Source: Streptomyces sp. NRRL F-525 (GTDB taxonomy: Bacteria; Actinomycetota; Actinomycetes; Streptomycetales; Streptomycetaceae). Taken from it: DNA of 64,000 nt. The notes beneath the pieces were generated by a model, which was given only the letters and a program-made list of their open reading frames with translations, had not been told where the DNA came from and did not search any database. Where the stretch lies: NCBI RefSeq assembly GCF_000716605.1, contig NZ_JNXE01000013.1, forward strand, positions 1-64,000, read 5' to 3'. How positions within the stretch are numbered: position 1 is the stretch's first letter; each line of letters opens with the position of its first letter. The position numbers and the translations under genes were made by a program. This document shows positions 41,414-51,500 of this stretch, piece by piece.

Positions 41414-44176
41414 CTACAGGGAGCCCTTGCGGGACAGGTGGTTGAAGAACAGCCAGCCCGGCAGCACCGGGATCCACAGCGTCAGCAGCCGGTACAGCAG
41501 CACCGCCGGAGCGGCCACCTCCTTGGGGAGGCCTACGGCGATCAGACCGAGGGTCAGGCTCGCCTCGACCGCACCCACACCGCCCGGGGTCGGGGCCGCG
41601 GAACCGAGCGCGTTGCCCGCGAGGAAGACGACGGCGACGCTGGCCAGGCTGAGCGACGTCGACTGGTCGCCGAACGCCCGGATCGACGCGTCCAGGCACA
41701 TCACGAAGCAGGCCGTCAGCAGCAGCATGCCGCCGATGCCGGTGACCAGCTTCTGCGGCCGCTGGAGCACGTCCAGCATGCGCGGGATGACACCCGCGAA
41801 CAGCGACCGCACGCGCGTGACGAGGAACTTCCGCAGGAACGGCACCGAGGTCACCACGAGCACCAGCACCGCCACCGTCAGCAGACCGGCGATGACCGTC
41901 CGGGACGGCGACAGCGACGGCGTCTTCTCGGTGCCGGTCAGATAGCCGAACGACAGCAGCATCAGGATGTGGCAGCCGAGACCGAACAGCTGCGACGCGC
42001 CGACACTCGCCACCGCGAGCCCGGGCCGCACCCCGGCACGCTGCAGGAAGCGCGTGTTCAGGGCGACACCGCCGACCGCGGCCGGGGCCACGATCTTCAC
42101 GAACGACCCGGCGACCTGCGCCGCCACGGCCCGCAGGAACGGCACGCGCTCTGGCACGAACCCCAGGAGGGCCATCGCCGCCGCGAAGTAGCTCAGCGCC
42201 GAGAACAGCACGGCCGCGGCCACCCAGCCCCACTGGGCGTTGGCGACGAGCGGGCCGAACTCGATGTGCGTGAGCTGCGTCAGCAGGAAGTACGCGCCGA
42301 TCGCGCCCGCGATGAAACTGATCAGCGTGCGCGGCCGCACCCGCTCCAGACGGGCCGGTTCGACGTGCGCCTGCGGCCTGATCAGCAGCACTTGGTGACG
42401 GATCTGGGTGAGCAGATCCTCCTCGCGTGCCTCGTCCAGCGCCTCGTCGATGGCCCGCTTCTCGGCCCGCTGCTCCGCGCGCACGGCCTTCTTGTCGGGC
42501 TTCTCCAGAACGGGCGTGGAGCCCTCCGAAGCCGCCTCCGCGCGGGCCAGCCTGGTCTGCTGAGACGCCTCCAGGATCGCGTCGCGCTCCCGCTGGGCCC
42601 GCTCCCTGGACAGGCGTCGCAGCGTCGCGCGCGTGGAGCGCGACAACGCGATCGGCTGGAGCATCGGCAGACAGTCGGCCACCGCGTCGGGCCCGAGGAC
42701 ACCGACCGCCGAGGCCACCGCCCGCTCGGCACCCACCCGCAGGCCGATCGTCGTCACCAACTGGGCGACGTCCATGCGCAACAGCAGCTCACCGGCCGCG
42801 ATCTCACCGCCGCGCAGGTCCGTGAGGATCACCGTGCCGGAACGATCCACCAGAATCGCGTCACCGGCGAGCCTTCGGTGGGCGATGCGCCGCGACTGCA
42901 GCGCCTGCACCTGGTGCCAGGTCAGGCGCAGCAGATCGTCGGTGATCTCCTCGTCCGCGAGCGAGTCGAGCGTACGCCCACCGGTGTGCTCGTAGACGAG
43001 CATCACGGCGTCGGGGCCGAGTTCCGAGGTCGCGATCAGCTTCGGGGCGTTGGCCCCGGCCGCGATCGCCGCGTACGCCAGCAGGGCCTCCTGCTCCAGC
43101 GCCTGGCGCAGCGACTGGAGGCTGCTGCGGGTCGCGAAGCCGCGCAGCGTCAGATTGCGCCACGCACGATAGAAGAACCCCTGGGCCTGCTGTTCGCGGT
43201 CGACCACGGTGACGTCCAGGGGTGGACCGTCCTCCAGGGTCACGAAGTAGCGCCGGCCGCGATCGCCGTTCTCCGTGTCGACGACCTCCTCGCGGGCCGC
43301 GCCCACGGGGTGGAAGCCGACCGTCCGCAGGCCCGCCATCAGCGTCCGTCCGGTTGGACGGACGTTCGGCGAACCCACCGCGTACAGCGTCCCGTAGGCG
43401 ACGGTCCAGCCGATGAGCACCGTCAGGATGATCGAGAACGGCGTCGTGTACCCGGTGACCAGCATCGAGAAGGCGTCGAGCAGCAGCACGATCCACAGCA
43501 CGGAGCGCCAGCGCGGCCTCCGGGACATGCCTACGGCCGTCATGTAGGCGATGACGGGCGCCAGATAGCCGTGCACCGGGTCGGTGAGGGCGTGGATGTC
43601 GCCGGGGGAGGGCTGGGTGAGCGCCTCCTGGATGGAGCCCGGGGCGGCCTTGGCGACCCACAGGTCCGTGGCGAGTGTCACTCCGTGGGCGAGGACCGCC
43701 GCGAGCACGCCGTCGGCGATGCGCAGCCCGTCCCGCTTGATCAGCCGCTCGATCGCGAAGGCGACCGGCACCAGCAGGATGGCGATGCTGGACGCCAGCC
43801 CCGCGATCTTGATCAGCAGGTCGGGCGCCTGCCCGGTGCCCTTGTTGATGTCCTGCTCGAGCCCCGAGGTCGTGCCGTGCGCGAACGCGGCGATCGCGAG
43901 TAGTACGACGATCGCGAGAAAGCCCACCAGGAGGCGCATGAGATCCGAGGGGCGGTGCACGCGCGCGGGGAGCAGCGGTTCGTCGCCCTCGACCTCTTCG
44001 ACGTGCGGGTCGTCGCCGCAGTCGTCCAGGCCCGGCGCAGGGGGAACGGGGTCGGTCACGGGCGTCTCGGCGGACCCCTCCGGGGGGTCCTGCTCGTGGG
44101 CCTCGGCGGTGTCCGGGCGCGACGCAGCGTCAGAGGTGCCCTCCGCGTCTTCGGGGTGCACACCCTGCTGCTTCAT
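41414..44176 (-). CDS. Membrane protein joining a kinase-like domain to an LPG-synthase-type (UPF0104/YbhN) membrane domain
   Basis: 920 residues from ATG 44176 (AAGAAGAG upstream; GTG 44200 possible). Order: acidic N-terminus; about five spans at ~85-265 (LLVGFLAIVVLLAIAAFA); a cytosolic kinase-like domain ~300-540 with VYEHTGGRTL, HRRLAGDAILVD and TDLRGG in place of HRD/HGD and DFG; a charged coiled-coil linker; and eight or so spans at ~620-910 with the LPG_synthase_TM pattern (GSFVKIVAPAAVGGVALNTRFLQRAG, GNALGSAAPTPGGVGAVEASL). The soluble synthetase domain of MprF is absent, so this is a flippase-like module with a (pseudo)kinase. Lipid substrate unknown. Confidence 0.85.
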   Translation of the reverse strand: MKQQGVHPEDAEGTSDAASRPDTAEAHEQDPPEGSAETPVTDPVPPAPGLDDCGDDPHVEEVEGDEPLLPARVHRPSDLMRLLVGFLAIVVLLAIAAFAHGTTSGLEQDINKGTGQAPDLLIKIAGLASSIAILLVPVAFAIERLIKRDGLRIADGVLAAVLAHGVTLATDLWVAKAAPGSIQEALTQPSPGDIHALTDPVHGYLAPVIAYMTAVGMSRRPRWRSVLWIVLLLDAFSMLVTGYTTPFSIILTVLIGWTVAYGTLYAVGSPNVRPTGRTLMAGLRTVGFHPVGAAREEVVDTENGDRGRRYFVTLEDGPPLDVTVVDREQQAQGFFYRAWRNLTLRGFATRSSLQSLRQALEQEALLAYAAIAAGANAPKLIATSELGPDAVMLVYEHTGGRTLDSLADEEITDDLLRLTWHQVQALQSRRIAHRRLAGDAILVDRSGTVILTDLRGGEIAAGELLLRMDVAQLVTTIGLRVGAERAVASAVGVLGPDAVADCLPMLQPIALSRSTRATLRRLSRERAQRERDAILEASQQTRLARAEAASEGSTPVLEKPDKKAVRAEQRAEKRAIDEALDEAREEDLLTQIRHQVLLIRPQAHVEPARLERVRPRTLISFIAGAIGAYFLLTQLTHIEFGPLVANAQWGWVAAAVLFSALSYFAAAMALLGFVPERVPFLRAVAAQVAGSFVKIVAPAAVGGVALNTRFLQRAGVRPGLAVASVGASQLFGLGCHILMLLSFGYLTGTEKTPSLSPSRTVIAGLLTVAVLVLVVTSVPFLRKFLVTRVRSLFAGVIPRMLDVLQRPQKLVTGIGGMLLLTACFVMCLDASIRAFGDQSTSLSLASVAVVFLAGNALGSAAPTPGGVGAVEASLTLGLIAVGLPKEVAAPAVLLYRLLTLWIPVLPGWLFFNHLSRKGSL

Positions 44177-44362
44177 CGTCTCTTCTTGATCTCGTATCAC
44201 CGGTCACCGCCCGCACGATGGTGGCATGCCCCACCGACACACGGGGGCATCAGGGTGCAAATGCGGGGGCGCACAGTCTGCCCCACGCGCCGCTCCGGGG
44301 CGAGGGATACGCACAGTCGCCAGCGCGTCGCATTGTCGGTGGGGTGCGGCAGGATGGGACGG

Positions 44363-44749
44363 ATGAGCGAGGAGAGCCTTCCGGACGACACCGGCCCCGA
44401 GCACGGCGACGCGCTGCCCGAGTACGCGGAGCGCGTCCTCGACGTGGCCGAACGGATTCCGCCCGGGCGCGTCATGACGTACGGGGACGTCGCCGAATGG
44501 CTGGAGGCGGGCGGCCCGCGCCAGGTCGGCCGGGTGATGGCCCTCTACGGGGGAGCCGTTCCGTGGTGGCGGGTCGTCCGCGCGGACGGCATGCTGCTCC
44601 CCGGCCACGAGCTGCGGGCGCTCGACAACTACCGCGAGGAGGGCACGCCCCTGAAGGAGGCGAGCAGAGCCGCCGAGGGTCACCTGCCGCGCGTCGACAT
44701 GAAACGGGCGCGATGGGACGGCGGCGAGCGCGCGGACGGTCACACCTGA
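44363..44749 (+). CDS. Alkyltransferase-like (ATL) DNA-repair protein lacking the acceptor Cys
   Basis: 128 residues from ATG 44363; ATG 44354 is an alternative. The MGMT DNA-binding core is clear: VAERIPPGRVMTYGDVAEWL, GGPRQVGRVM with the Arg finger, and PWWRVVRADGML. In active alkylguanine transferases the last is PCHRV; here Cys is replaced by Trp, the ATL pattern, so it should bind O6-alkylguanine and recruit nucleotide excision repair instead of repairing directly. Its position beside the helicase genes matches Rv3204 (recalled). Confidence 0.9.
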   Translation: MSEESLPDDTGPEHGDALPEYAERVLDVAERIPPGRVMTYGDVAEWLEAGGPRQVGRVMALYGGAVPWWRVVRADGMLLPGHELRALDNYREEGTPLKEASRAAEGHLPRVDMKRARWDGGERADGHT

Positions 44750-45006
44750 CAGCTTCCGCCATCGGACGCGCCCCGGGGCGACCTGTGGCCCGTACGGGGG
44801 AAACCCGGCACGTCCGTGCCATGCCGTACGTTCGAGGGGCGAGGGACGCGAGGGGCGCGCGAGCCGTGAGGGAACGCGCGGAAGTCCTGCTTCCCGGCGA
44901 CCCGTCGGCGTAGCGTCGGCTGCACCTGTCCCCCTCACCTCGCGGCCACCGCACTCCACACGCGGTGGTCAGGCAACCAGCACACCCACCAGGACCGGCG
45001 AAACAC

Positions 45007-48000
45007 GTGAGCTCCTCTTCCTCCACCAGGCGCCTGTCGCACCCCCAGGTGCGACAGGGGAACCGTGGCGCTTACCGACTGGTGCGTACCCCGCCGACCC
45101 GGCCGGCTCCCCCTCACCTGGACGCGCCACAGCGCTCCGTGGTTGACCACGGGACCGGCCCGCTGCTCGTCCTCGCAGGTCCGGGCACCGGCAAGACCAC
45201 CACCCTCGTGGAGTCCGTCGCCGCACGGATCGCCCGGGGAGGTGACCCCGCGCGGATCCTCGTGCTGACGTTCAGCCGCAAGGCGGCCGTCGAGCTGCGC
45301 GACCGCATGGCGCTGCGCATCGGCGCCGCCCGCGCGCCACGGGCGACCACCTTCCACTCGTTCTGCTACGCCCTGGTCCGCGCCCACCAGGACAGCGACC
45401 TGTTCGTCGAGCCCCTACGGCTGCTGTCCGGCCCCGAACAGGACGTCGCCGTACGCGAACTGCTCGCAGGCCAGCCCGACCTGGAGCGGCTCGGCCTCGC
45501 CCACGTGCGCTGGCCCGATGAACTGCGGGCCTGCCTCACCACCCGCGGCTTCGCCGACGAGGTCCGCGCGGTCCTCGCCCGCAGCCGCGAACTGGGCCTG
45601 GGCCCCGGCTCCCTGGACGCCTTCGCGCGCCGCATCGGCCGCCCGGACTGGCGTGCCGCCGCCGCCTTCCTCGCCGAGTACCTCGACGTACTCGACCTCC
45701 AAGGAGTGCTCGACTACGCCGAACTCGTCCACCGCGCGGTGCTCCTCGCCCACCGCCCCGAGGCCGCCGAGAGGCTCGCCGCGCAGTACGACGCCGTGTT
45801 CGTGGACGAGTACCAGGACACCGACCCGGCCCAGGTACGACTGCTGCAGGCCCTCGCCGGCGGCGGCCGCACCCTCGTCGCCTTCGGCGACCCCGACCAG
45901 TCGATCTACACGTTCCGGGGCGCCGATGTGAACGGCATCCTGGAGTTCCCGAACGCCTTCCCGCGCGCGGACGGGCATCCGGCGCCCGTAGAGGTGCTCC
46001 GGACCTCCCGCCGCTCCGGTGCCGCCCTGCTGACCGCCACCCGCCTGCTCACCCAGCGCATGCCCCTGACCAGGCTCCCGGCGCAGAAGGTGCGCGCCCA
46101 CCGCGAGTTGTCCCCGGTACGGGACGGCGGGCGCGTCGAGGTGTACACGTACCCGACGTCCGGCACGGAGCTGGACAACATCGCTGACATCCTCCGGAGG
46201 GCTCACCTGGAGGACGGCGTCCCCTGGAACGACATGGCCGTCCTGGTGCGCGCCGGCTCCCGGACCATCCCAACGATCCGCCGCGCCCTCACAGCGGCCG
46301 GCGTCCCCCTGGACATCGACGGCGACGACCTGCCCCTGCGCCACGAACCGGCGGTGGCACCGCTGCTGACGGCCCTGCGGGCGGTGGCGACCGCGGAAGC
46401 TTCGACCCGGCCCGAGGACGACACCGAAGCCGCGCGAGCCACGGAGGACGCCGACGACGCCGACGACGCCGACCACGCAGAGGCCGCGGCGGAAGCCGAC
46501 CCCGAAGAGCCCGTCGCCCCCTCCTGGCTCGACACCGAGACCGCCCTCACCCTGCTCGCCTCTCCCCTCGCAGCCATGGACGCCGCCGATCTACGGCGCC
46601 TGGGCCGGGCGCTGCGCGAGGAGGAGCGGGCCGGTGGCAATCCCGTGCCGCCGCCCTCGGACGAGCTGCTCACGCGGGCGCTCGCCGAGCCGGAGCGGCT
46701 GGTCGCGCACGACCCGACGTACGCGCGGGGAGCCCAGCGCCTGGGCGCGCTGCTGCGCAAGGCACGCGAGCGCCTGGCGGGCGGCGGTACGGCCGAGGAG
46801 GCGCTGTGGGACCTCTGGCAGGGCACACCGTGGCCCGGGCGCCTGGAGCGGGCCGCACTGCGCGGCGGCGCGGCCGGACGCAACGCGGACCGCGACCTGG
46901 ACGCGGTGTGCGCGCTGTTCGCGACCGCCGCCCGCGCGGAGGAGCGCACCGGGGGCCGGGGCGCCCTCAACTTCCTGGAGGAGATCGACGCCGAGGACAT
47001 CGCCGCCGACACGCTCACCCGGCGTGCCGTACGCCCCGACGCCGTACGCCTGATGACTGCGCACCGCTCCAAGGGCCTGGAGTGGAACCTGGTCGTCGTG
47101 GCCGGCGTCCAGGAGGGCCTGTGGCCGGACCTGCGCCGACGCGGCTCCCTCCTGGAGGCCGACCGCATCGGCCGCGACGGACTCGCCGAACCGCTCACCC
47201 CGGGGGCCCTGCTCGCCGAGGAACGCCGCCTGTTCTACGTCGCGGCCACACGCGCGCGTGAACGGCTCGTCGTCACCGCCGTGAAGGCCCCCGCGGACGA
47301 CGGCGACCAGCCCTCCCGCTTCCTCACCGAACTCGGCGTCGAGCCCAAGGACGTCACCGGCCGCCCGCGCCGCCCGCTGTCGGTCGCCGCCCTGGTCGCC
47401 GAGTTGCGCGCCACGACCGTCGACCCGCGCGTGTCGGAGACCCTCAGGGAGGCCGCCGCACGCCGACTGGCCCGGCTGGCCGCGCTCGCCGACGAGGAGG
47501 GCCGCGCGCTGGTCCCGTCCGCGCACCCGTACCGCTGGTGGGGCATGTACGACCCGACCGAGAGCAAGGTGCCGCTGCGCGACCGCGACCAGCCCGTCGT
47601 GCTCTCCGGGAGCGCCCTCGACCAGCTCGCCAACACCTGTGCCCTTCAATGGTTCCTGGGCCGCGAGGTGAAGGCCGACGCGCCCGCGACCGCCGCCCAG
47701 GGCTTCGGGAACGTCGTGCACGTCCTCGCCGACGAGGTCGCCTCCGGACGCACCCCCGCCGACCTCGACGCCCTCATGGAACGCCTCGACACCGTGTGGA
47801 ACGCGCTCGCCTTCGACGCGCCCTGGAAGTCGGTACAGGAGAAGGACAACGCGCGCGTGGCGCTCGAACGCTTCCTGAAGTGGCACGTCGACTCCAACGG
47901 CGTCCGCACCGGCCGTACGCCGGTCGCCAGCGAGCACGACTTCGACGTCACCCTCGGAGCGGGCGACTACGAAGTGCGCATCCGCGGCTCCATGGACCGC

Positions 48001-48405
48001 GTCGAGGCGGACGGCGAAGGACGCGCCTACGTGGTCGACTTCAAGACCGGCAAGCAGACGCCGACCGCCCGCGAGGTGGAGCGGCACCCCCAACTCGCCG
48101 TCTACCAGCTCGCGGTCCGCGAGGGCGCCGTCGACGAGGCCTTCGACGGGGTGCGTCCCGAACCGGGCGGCGCCGAACTCGTCCAGCTGCGCCAGGGCGC
48201 CCCCGTACGGGACGGCGGCGAGACCCTGCCCAAGGTGCAGGCCCAGGAGCCCCTGGAGGGGGAGTGGGCCGGTGAGCTGCTGGCCACGGCCGCGGGCAAG
48301 GTCCTTGACGAGCGGTTCACACCCACGGCCGGACAGCACTGCGCGCACTGCGCGTTCCGGGCCTCGTGCAGCGCGCGGTCCGAAGGACGGCACGTCGTCG
48401 AGTAA
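45007..48405 (+). CDS. adnA: AdnA-like UvrD/RecB-family helicase-nuclease subunit
   Basis: About 1132 residues; GTG 45007 chosen over GTG 44965, neither with a strong ribosome site. Superfamily 1A motifs: I GPGTGKTTTL, II FVDEYQDTDP, III FGDPDQSIYTFRG, V MTAHRSKGLEW, VI YVAATRARERL. An Asp/Glu/Ala-rich insert lies at ~470-510. The C-terminal PD-(D/E)xK nuclease has VVDFKTGKQTP and QLAVYQ, framed by Cys residues (NTCALQW and HCAHCAFRASC) typical of the AddB-type iron-sulfur staple. With AdnB it resects double-strand breaks; the pair is reported essential in Streptomyces. Assignment of A versus B rests on order and Walker sequence. Confidence 0.88.
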   Translation: MSSSSSTRRLSHPQVRQGNRGAYRLVRTPPTRPAPPHLDAPQRSVVDHGTGPLLVLAGPGTGKTTTLVESVAARIARGGDPARILVLTFSRKAAVELRDRMALRIGAARAPRATTFHSFCYALVRAHQDSDLFVEPLRLLSGPEQDVAVRELLAGQPDLERLGLAHVRWPDELRACLTTRGFADEVRAVLARSRELGLGPGSLDAFARRIGRPDWRAAAAFLAEYLDVLDLQGVLDYAELVHRAVLLAHRPEAAERLAAQYDAVFVDEYQDTDPAQVRLLQALAGGGRTLVAFGDPDQSIYTFRGADVNGILEFPNAFPRADGHPAPVEVLRTSRRSGAALLTATRLLTQRMPLTRLPAQKVRAHRELSPVRDGGRVEVYTYPTSGTELDNIADILRRAHLEDGVPWNDMAVLVRAGSRTIPTIRRALTAAGVPLDIDGDDLPLRHEPAVAPLLTALRAVATAEASTRPEDDTEAARATEDADDADDADHAEAAAEADPEEPVAPSWLDTETALTLLASPLAAMDAADLRRLGRALREEERAGGNPVPPPSDELLTRALAEPERLVAHDPTYARGAQRLGALLRKARERLAGGGTAEEALWDLWQGTPWPGRLERAALRGGAAGRNADRDLDAVCALFATAARAEERTGGRGALNFLEEIDAEDIAADTLTRRAVRPDAVRLMTAHRSKGLEWNLVVVAGVQEGLWPDLRRRGSLLEADRIGRDGLAEPLTPGALLAEERRLFYVAATRARERLVVTAVKAPADDGDQPSRFLTELGVEPKDVTGRPRRPLSVAALVAELRATTVDPRVSETLREAAARRLARLAALADEEGRALVPSAHPYRWWGMYDPTESKVPLRDRDQPVVLSGSALDQLANTCALQWFLGREVKADAPATAAQGFGNVVHVLADEVASGRTPADLDALMERLDTVWNALAFDAPWKSVQEKDNARVALERFLKWHVDSNGVRTGRTPVASEHDFDVTLGAGDYEVRIRGSMDRVEADGEGRAYVVDFKTGKQTPTAREVERHPQLAVYQLAVREGAVDEAFDGVRPEPGGAELVQLRQGAPVRDGGETLPKVQAQEPLEGEWAGELLATAAGKVLDERFTPTAGQHCAHCAFRASCSARSEGRHVVE

Positions 48406-48505
48406 CTCGCGTGACGTATCGCACCACATGTGCTGACCTGCGCTTCTTCTACCCCCGAGGGCGATTGGTCCTCGACTGTCAGTGGCCGCCGCTAGCCTTC
48501 CCGAC

Positions 48506-51500
48506 ATGCCCGCCCGTATCACCGATCCCGACCAGCTCAAGGAGCTCCTCGGCATCCCGTTCACCCCGGAGCAGACGGCCTGCATCATTGCGCCGCCCGC
48601 CCCGCAGGTGATCGTGGCCGGAGCCGGGTCGGGCAAGACGACGGTGATGGCGGCCCGCGTGGTGTGGCTGGTCGGCACCGGCCAGGTCGCCCCCGAGCAG
48701 GTCCTCGGCCTGACCTTCACCAACAAGGCCGCCGGTGAACTCGCGGAGCGCGTCCGCAAGGCGCTCATCAAGGCAGGCGTCACCGACCCCGACGTCATCG
48801 ACCCGGACAACCCCCCGGGCGAGCCCGTGATCTCGACCTACCACGCCTTCGCGGGCCGCCTCCTGACCGACCACGGCCTGCGCATCGGCCTGGAACCGAC
48901 GGCCCGCCTGCTCGCCGACGCCACCCGCTTCCAGCTCGCCGCGCGCGTGCTGCGCGAGGCCCCCGGCCCGTACCCGGCGCTCACCCGCTCCTTCCCGGAC
49001 CTCGTCAGCGACCTCCTCACCCTCGACGGCGAGCTGTCCGAACACCTCGTACGCCCCGAGGAGTTGCGCGCCTACGACGCCGAACTGCTGCGCGACCTGG
49101 AGGGCCGCAAGCTCAGCAACGCCGAGCTGCGCAAGGTTCCCGAGGCGGCCGCCGCGCGCCGTGAACTCACCGAGCTGGTGAGCCGCTACCGGACCGCCAA
49201 GCGCGAGCGCGATCTGCTCGACTTCGGTGACCAGATCGCCCTCTCCGCGACCCTGGCCCGCACCCGACCCGAGGTCGGCGACATCCTGCGCGACGAGTTC
49301 CGGGTGGTGTTGCTCGACGAGTACCAGGACACCTCGGTCGCCCAACGCATCCTCCTGGCAGGCCTGTTCGGGGCCGGCACGGGCCACCCGGTGACCGCCG
49401 TCGGCGACCCCTGCCAGGCGATCTACGGCTGGCGCGGCGCGTCCGTCGCCAACCTCGACGACTTCCCGGAGCACTTCGCGCACGCCGACGGCCGCCCCGC
49501 CGCCCGCCAGTCGCTCAGCGAGAACCGCCGCAGCGGCGGCCGCCTCCTCGACCTCGCCAACAACCTCGCCGAGCCCCTGCGCGCCATGCACGCGGGCGTG
49601 GAGGCCCTCCGCCCGGCCCCCGGCGCCGAGCGCGACGGCATGGTCCGCTGCGCGCTGCTGCCCACCCACACCGAGGAGATCGACTGGCTTGCCGACTCCA
49701 TCGCCCACCTCGTACGGACCGGCAAGGCGCCCGGCGAGATCGCCGTCTTGTGCCGCACGGCCGGCGACTTCGCCGAGATCCAGGGCGCCCTCGTCGCCCG
49801 CGACATCCCGGTCGAGGTGGTCGGGCTCTCCGGGCTGCTGCACCTCCCCGAGGTCGCCGACCTCGTCGCCGTCTGCGAAGTCCTCCAAGACCCCGGCGCC
49901 AACGCCTCCCTGGTCCGACTGCTGACCGGCCCGCGCTGGCGCATCGGCCCGCGCGACCTCGCCCTCCTGGGCCGGCGCGCCCGCCTCCTGGTGTCCCACG
50001 CGCGCGTGGGGGACGACGAAGACCCCGACCGCCGACTCGCCGAGGCCGTCGAGGGGGTCGACCCCTCGGAGGTGATATCGCTCGCCGACGCCCTCGACAC
50101 GTTCCTGGAGACACCCCTCTACGGCGCCGACCGCACCGGGGACGACGACGGGCTGCCTTTCTCACCGGACGCGCGCGTGCGCTTCGCCCATCTCGCCACC
50201 GAGCTGCGCGACCTGCGCCGCTCCCTGTCCGACCCCCTGATGGACGTCCTGCACCGCGTCCTCGCCGTCACCGGCCTGGAGGTCGAACTCGCTGCGTCCC
50301 CGCACGCGTTGGCCGCCCGCCGCCGCGAGACCCTGTCGAACTTCCTGGACGTCGCCGCCTCCTTCGCCGCGGGCGACGGCGAGGCGACCCTGCTCGCCTT
50401 CCTCGGCTTCCTGCGCACCGCCGCCCAGTACGAGAAGGGCCTCGACAACGCTCTGCCCGGCGGCGAGAACACCGTCAAGGTGCTCACCGCGCACAAGTCC
50501 AAGGGTCTGGAGTGGGACGTCGTGGCCGTCCCCGGCCTGGTCACCGGCACCTTCCCCAGCAGCCAGGGCCGCGAGAAGTGGACCGCCCAGGGCAAGGTCC
50601 TGCCGCACGCGCTGCGCGGCGACACCGCCACCCTGCCCGACGTCATGTCCTGGGACTCCAGAGGCCTGAAGGCCTTCCAGGAGGCCATGAAGGACCACCA
50701 GCACACCGAGGAACTCCGCCTCGGCTACGTCACCTTCACTCGCCCCCGCTCGCTGCTGCTCGGCTCCGGCCACTGGTGGGGCCCCACCCAGAAGAAGCCC
50801 CGCGGCCCCTCCGACTTCCTCCAGGCCCTGTACGACCACTGCGCGGCCGGGTACGGCGAGATCGAGGCCTGGGCGGACGAACCCGAGGAGGGCGAGGAGA
50901 ACCCCGCCCTGCACACGGCCACCGCCGACCAGGCCTGGCCGCTACCCCTGGACGACGCGGCGATGGCCCACCGCCACAAGGCCGCCAAGCTGGTCATGAA
51001 CCACTTGGAGTACCTCGCCTCCCACGACGAGGGCCACCCCGCGGCCACGCACGACCCGAACGTCCACGACGACCCGGACTGGCCCCCGCCACCGGAGGAC
51101 GACGAACCGCCTTACGACGAGCCCCCCTTCGGGGAGCCTCCCTATGAGGAATCCCTCTCCGAGACGGACGTTCAAGCCGAAGACGCCCTCCCGGAGGACG
51201 ACCCCGCCGACTGGGACGCCTGGACCACGGACCGCCCGACCGTCCCGCACCAGGCGACGGCCCCGCACGCCGCCGAACACTCCAGTGCACCAGGGGGCGC
51301 ACGCCCGCACCCCACGGATCCGCCCGGCACGCCCCTCACCCCGGAGGAGGCCCGCGCCATCGACTCCTGGGACCGCGACCTCGACGCCCTCACCGGCGAA
51401 CTCCTGCGCACCCGCCGGGGAATCACCGACGTCCCCCTGCCCGCCACCCTCACGGCCACCCAGTTGATGCTCCTGGCCGCCGACCCGGACGCCCTCGCCC

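Noticed and set aside
41438..43903. 821-codon + strand frame
   Set aside because: Exact antisense of the LPG-type membrane protein, full of His/Arg/Gln and without hydrophobic or catalytic pattern.
44965..45006. Earlier GTG start for adnA
   Set aside because: The added residues (VRQPAHPPGPAKH) are non-conserved in appearance and no ribosome site precedes 44965.
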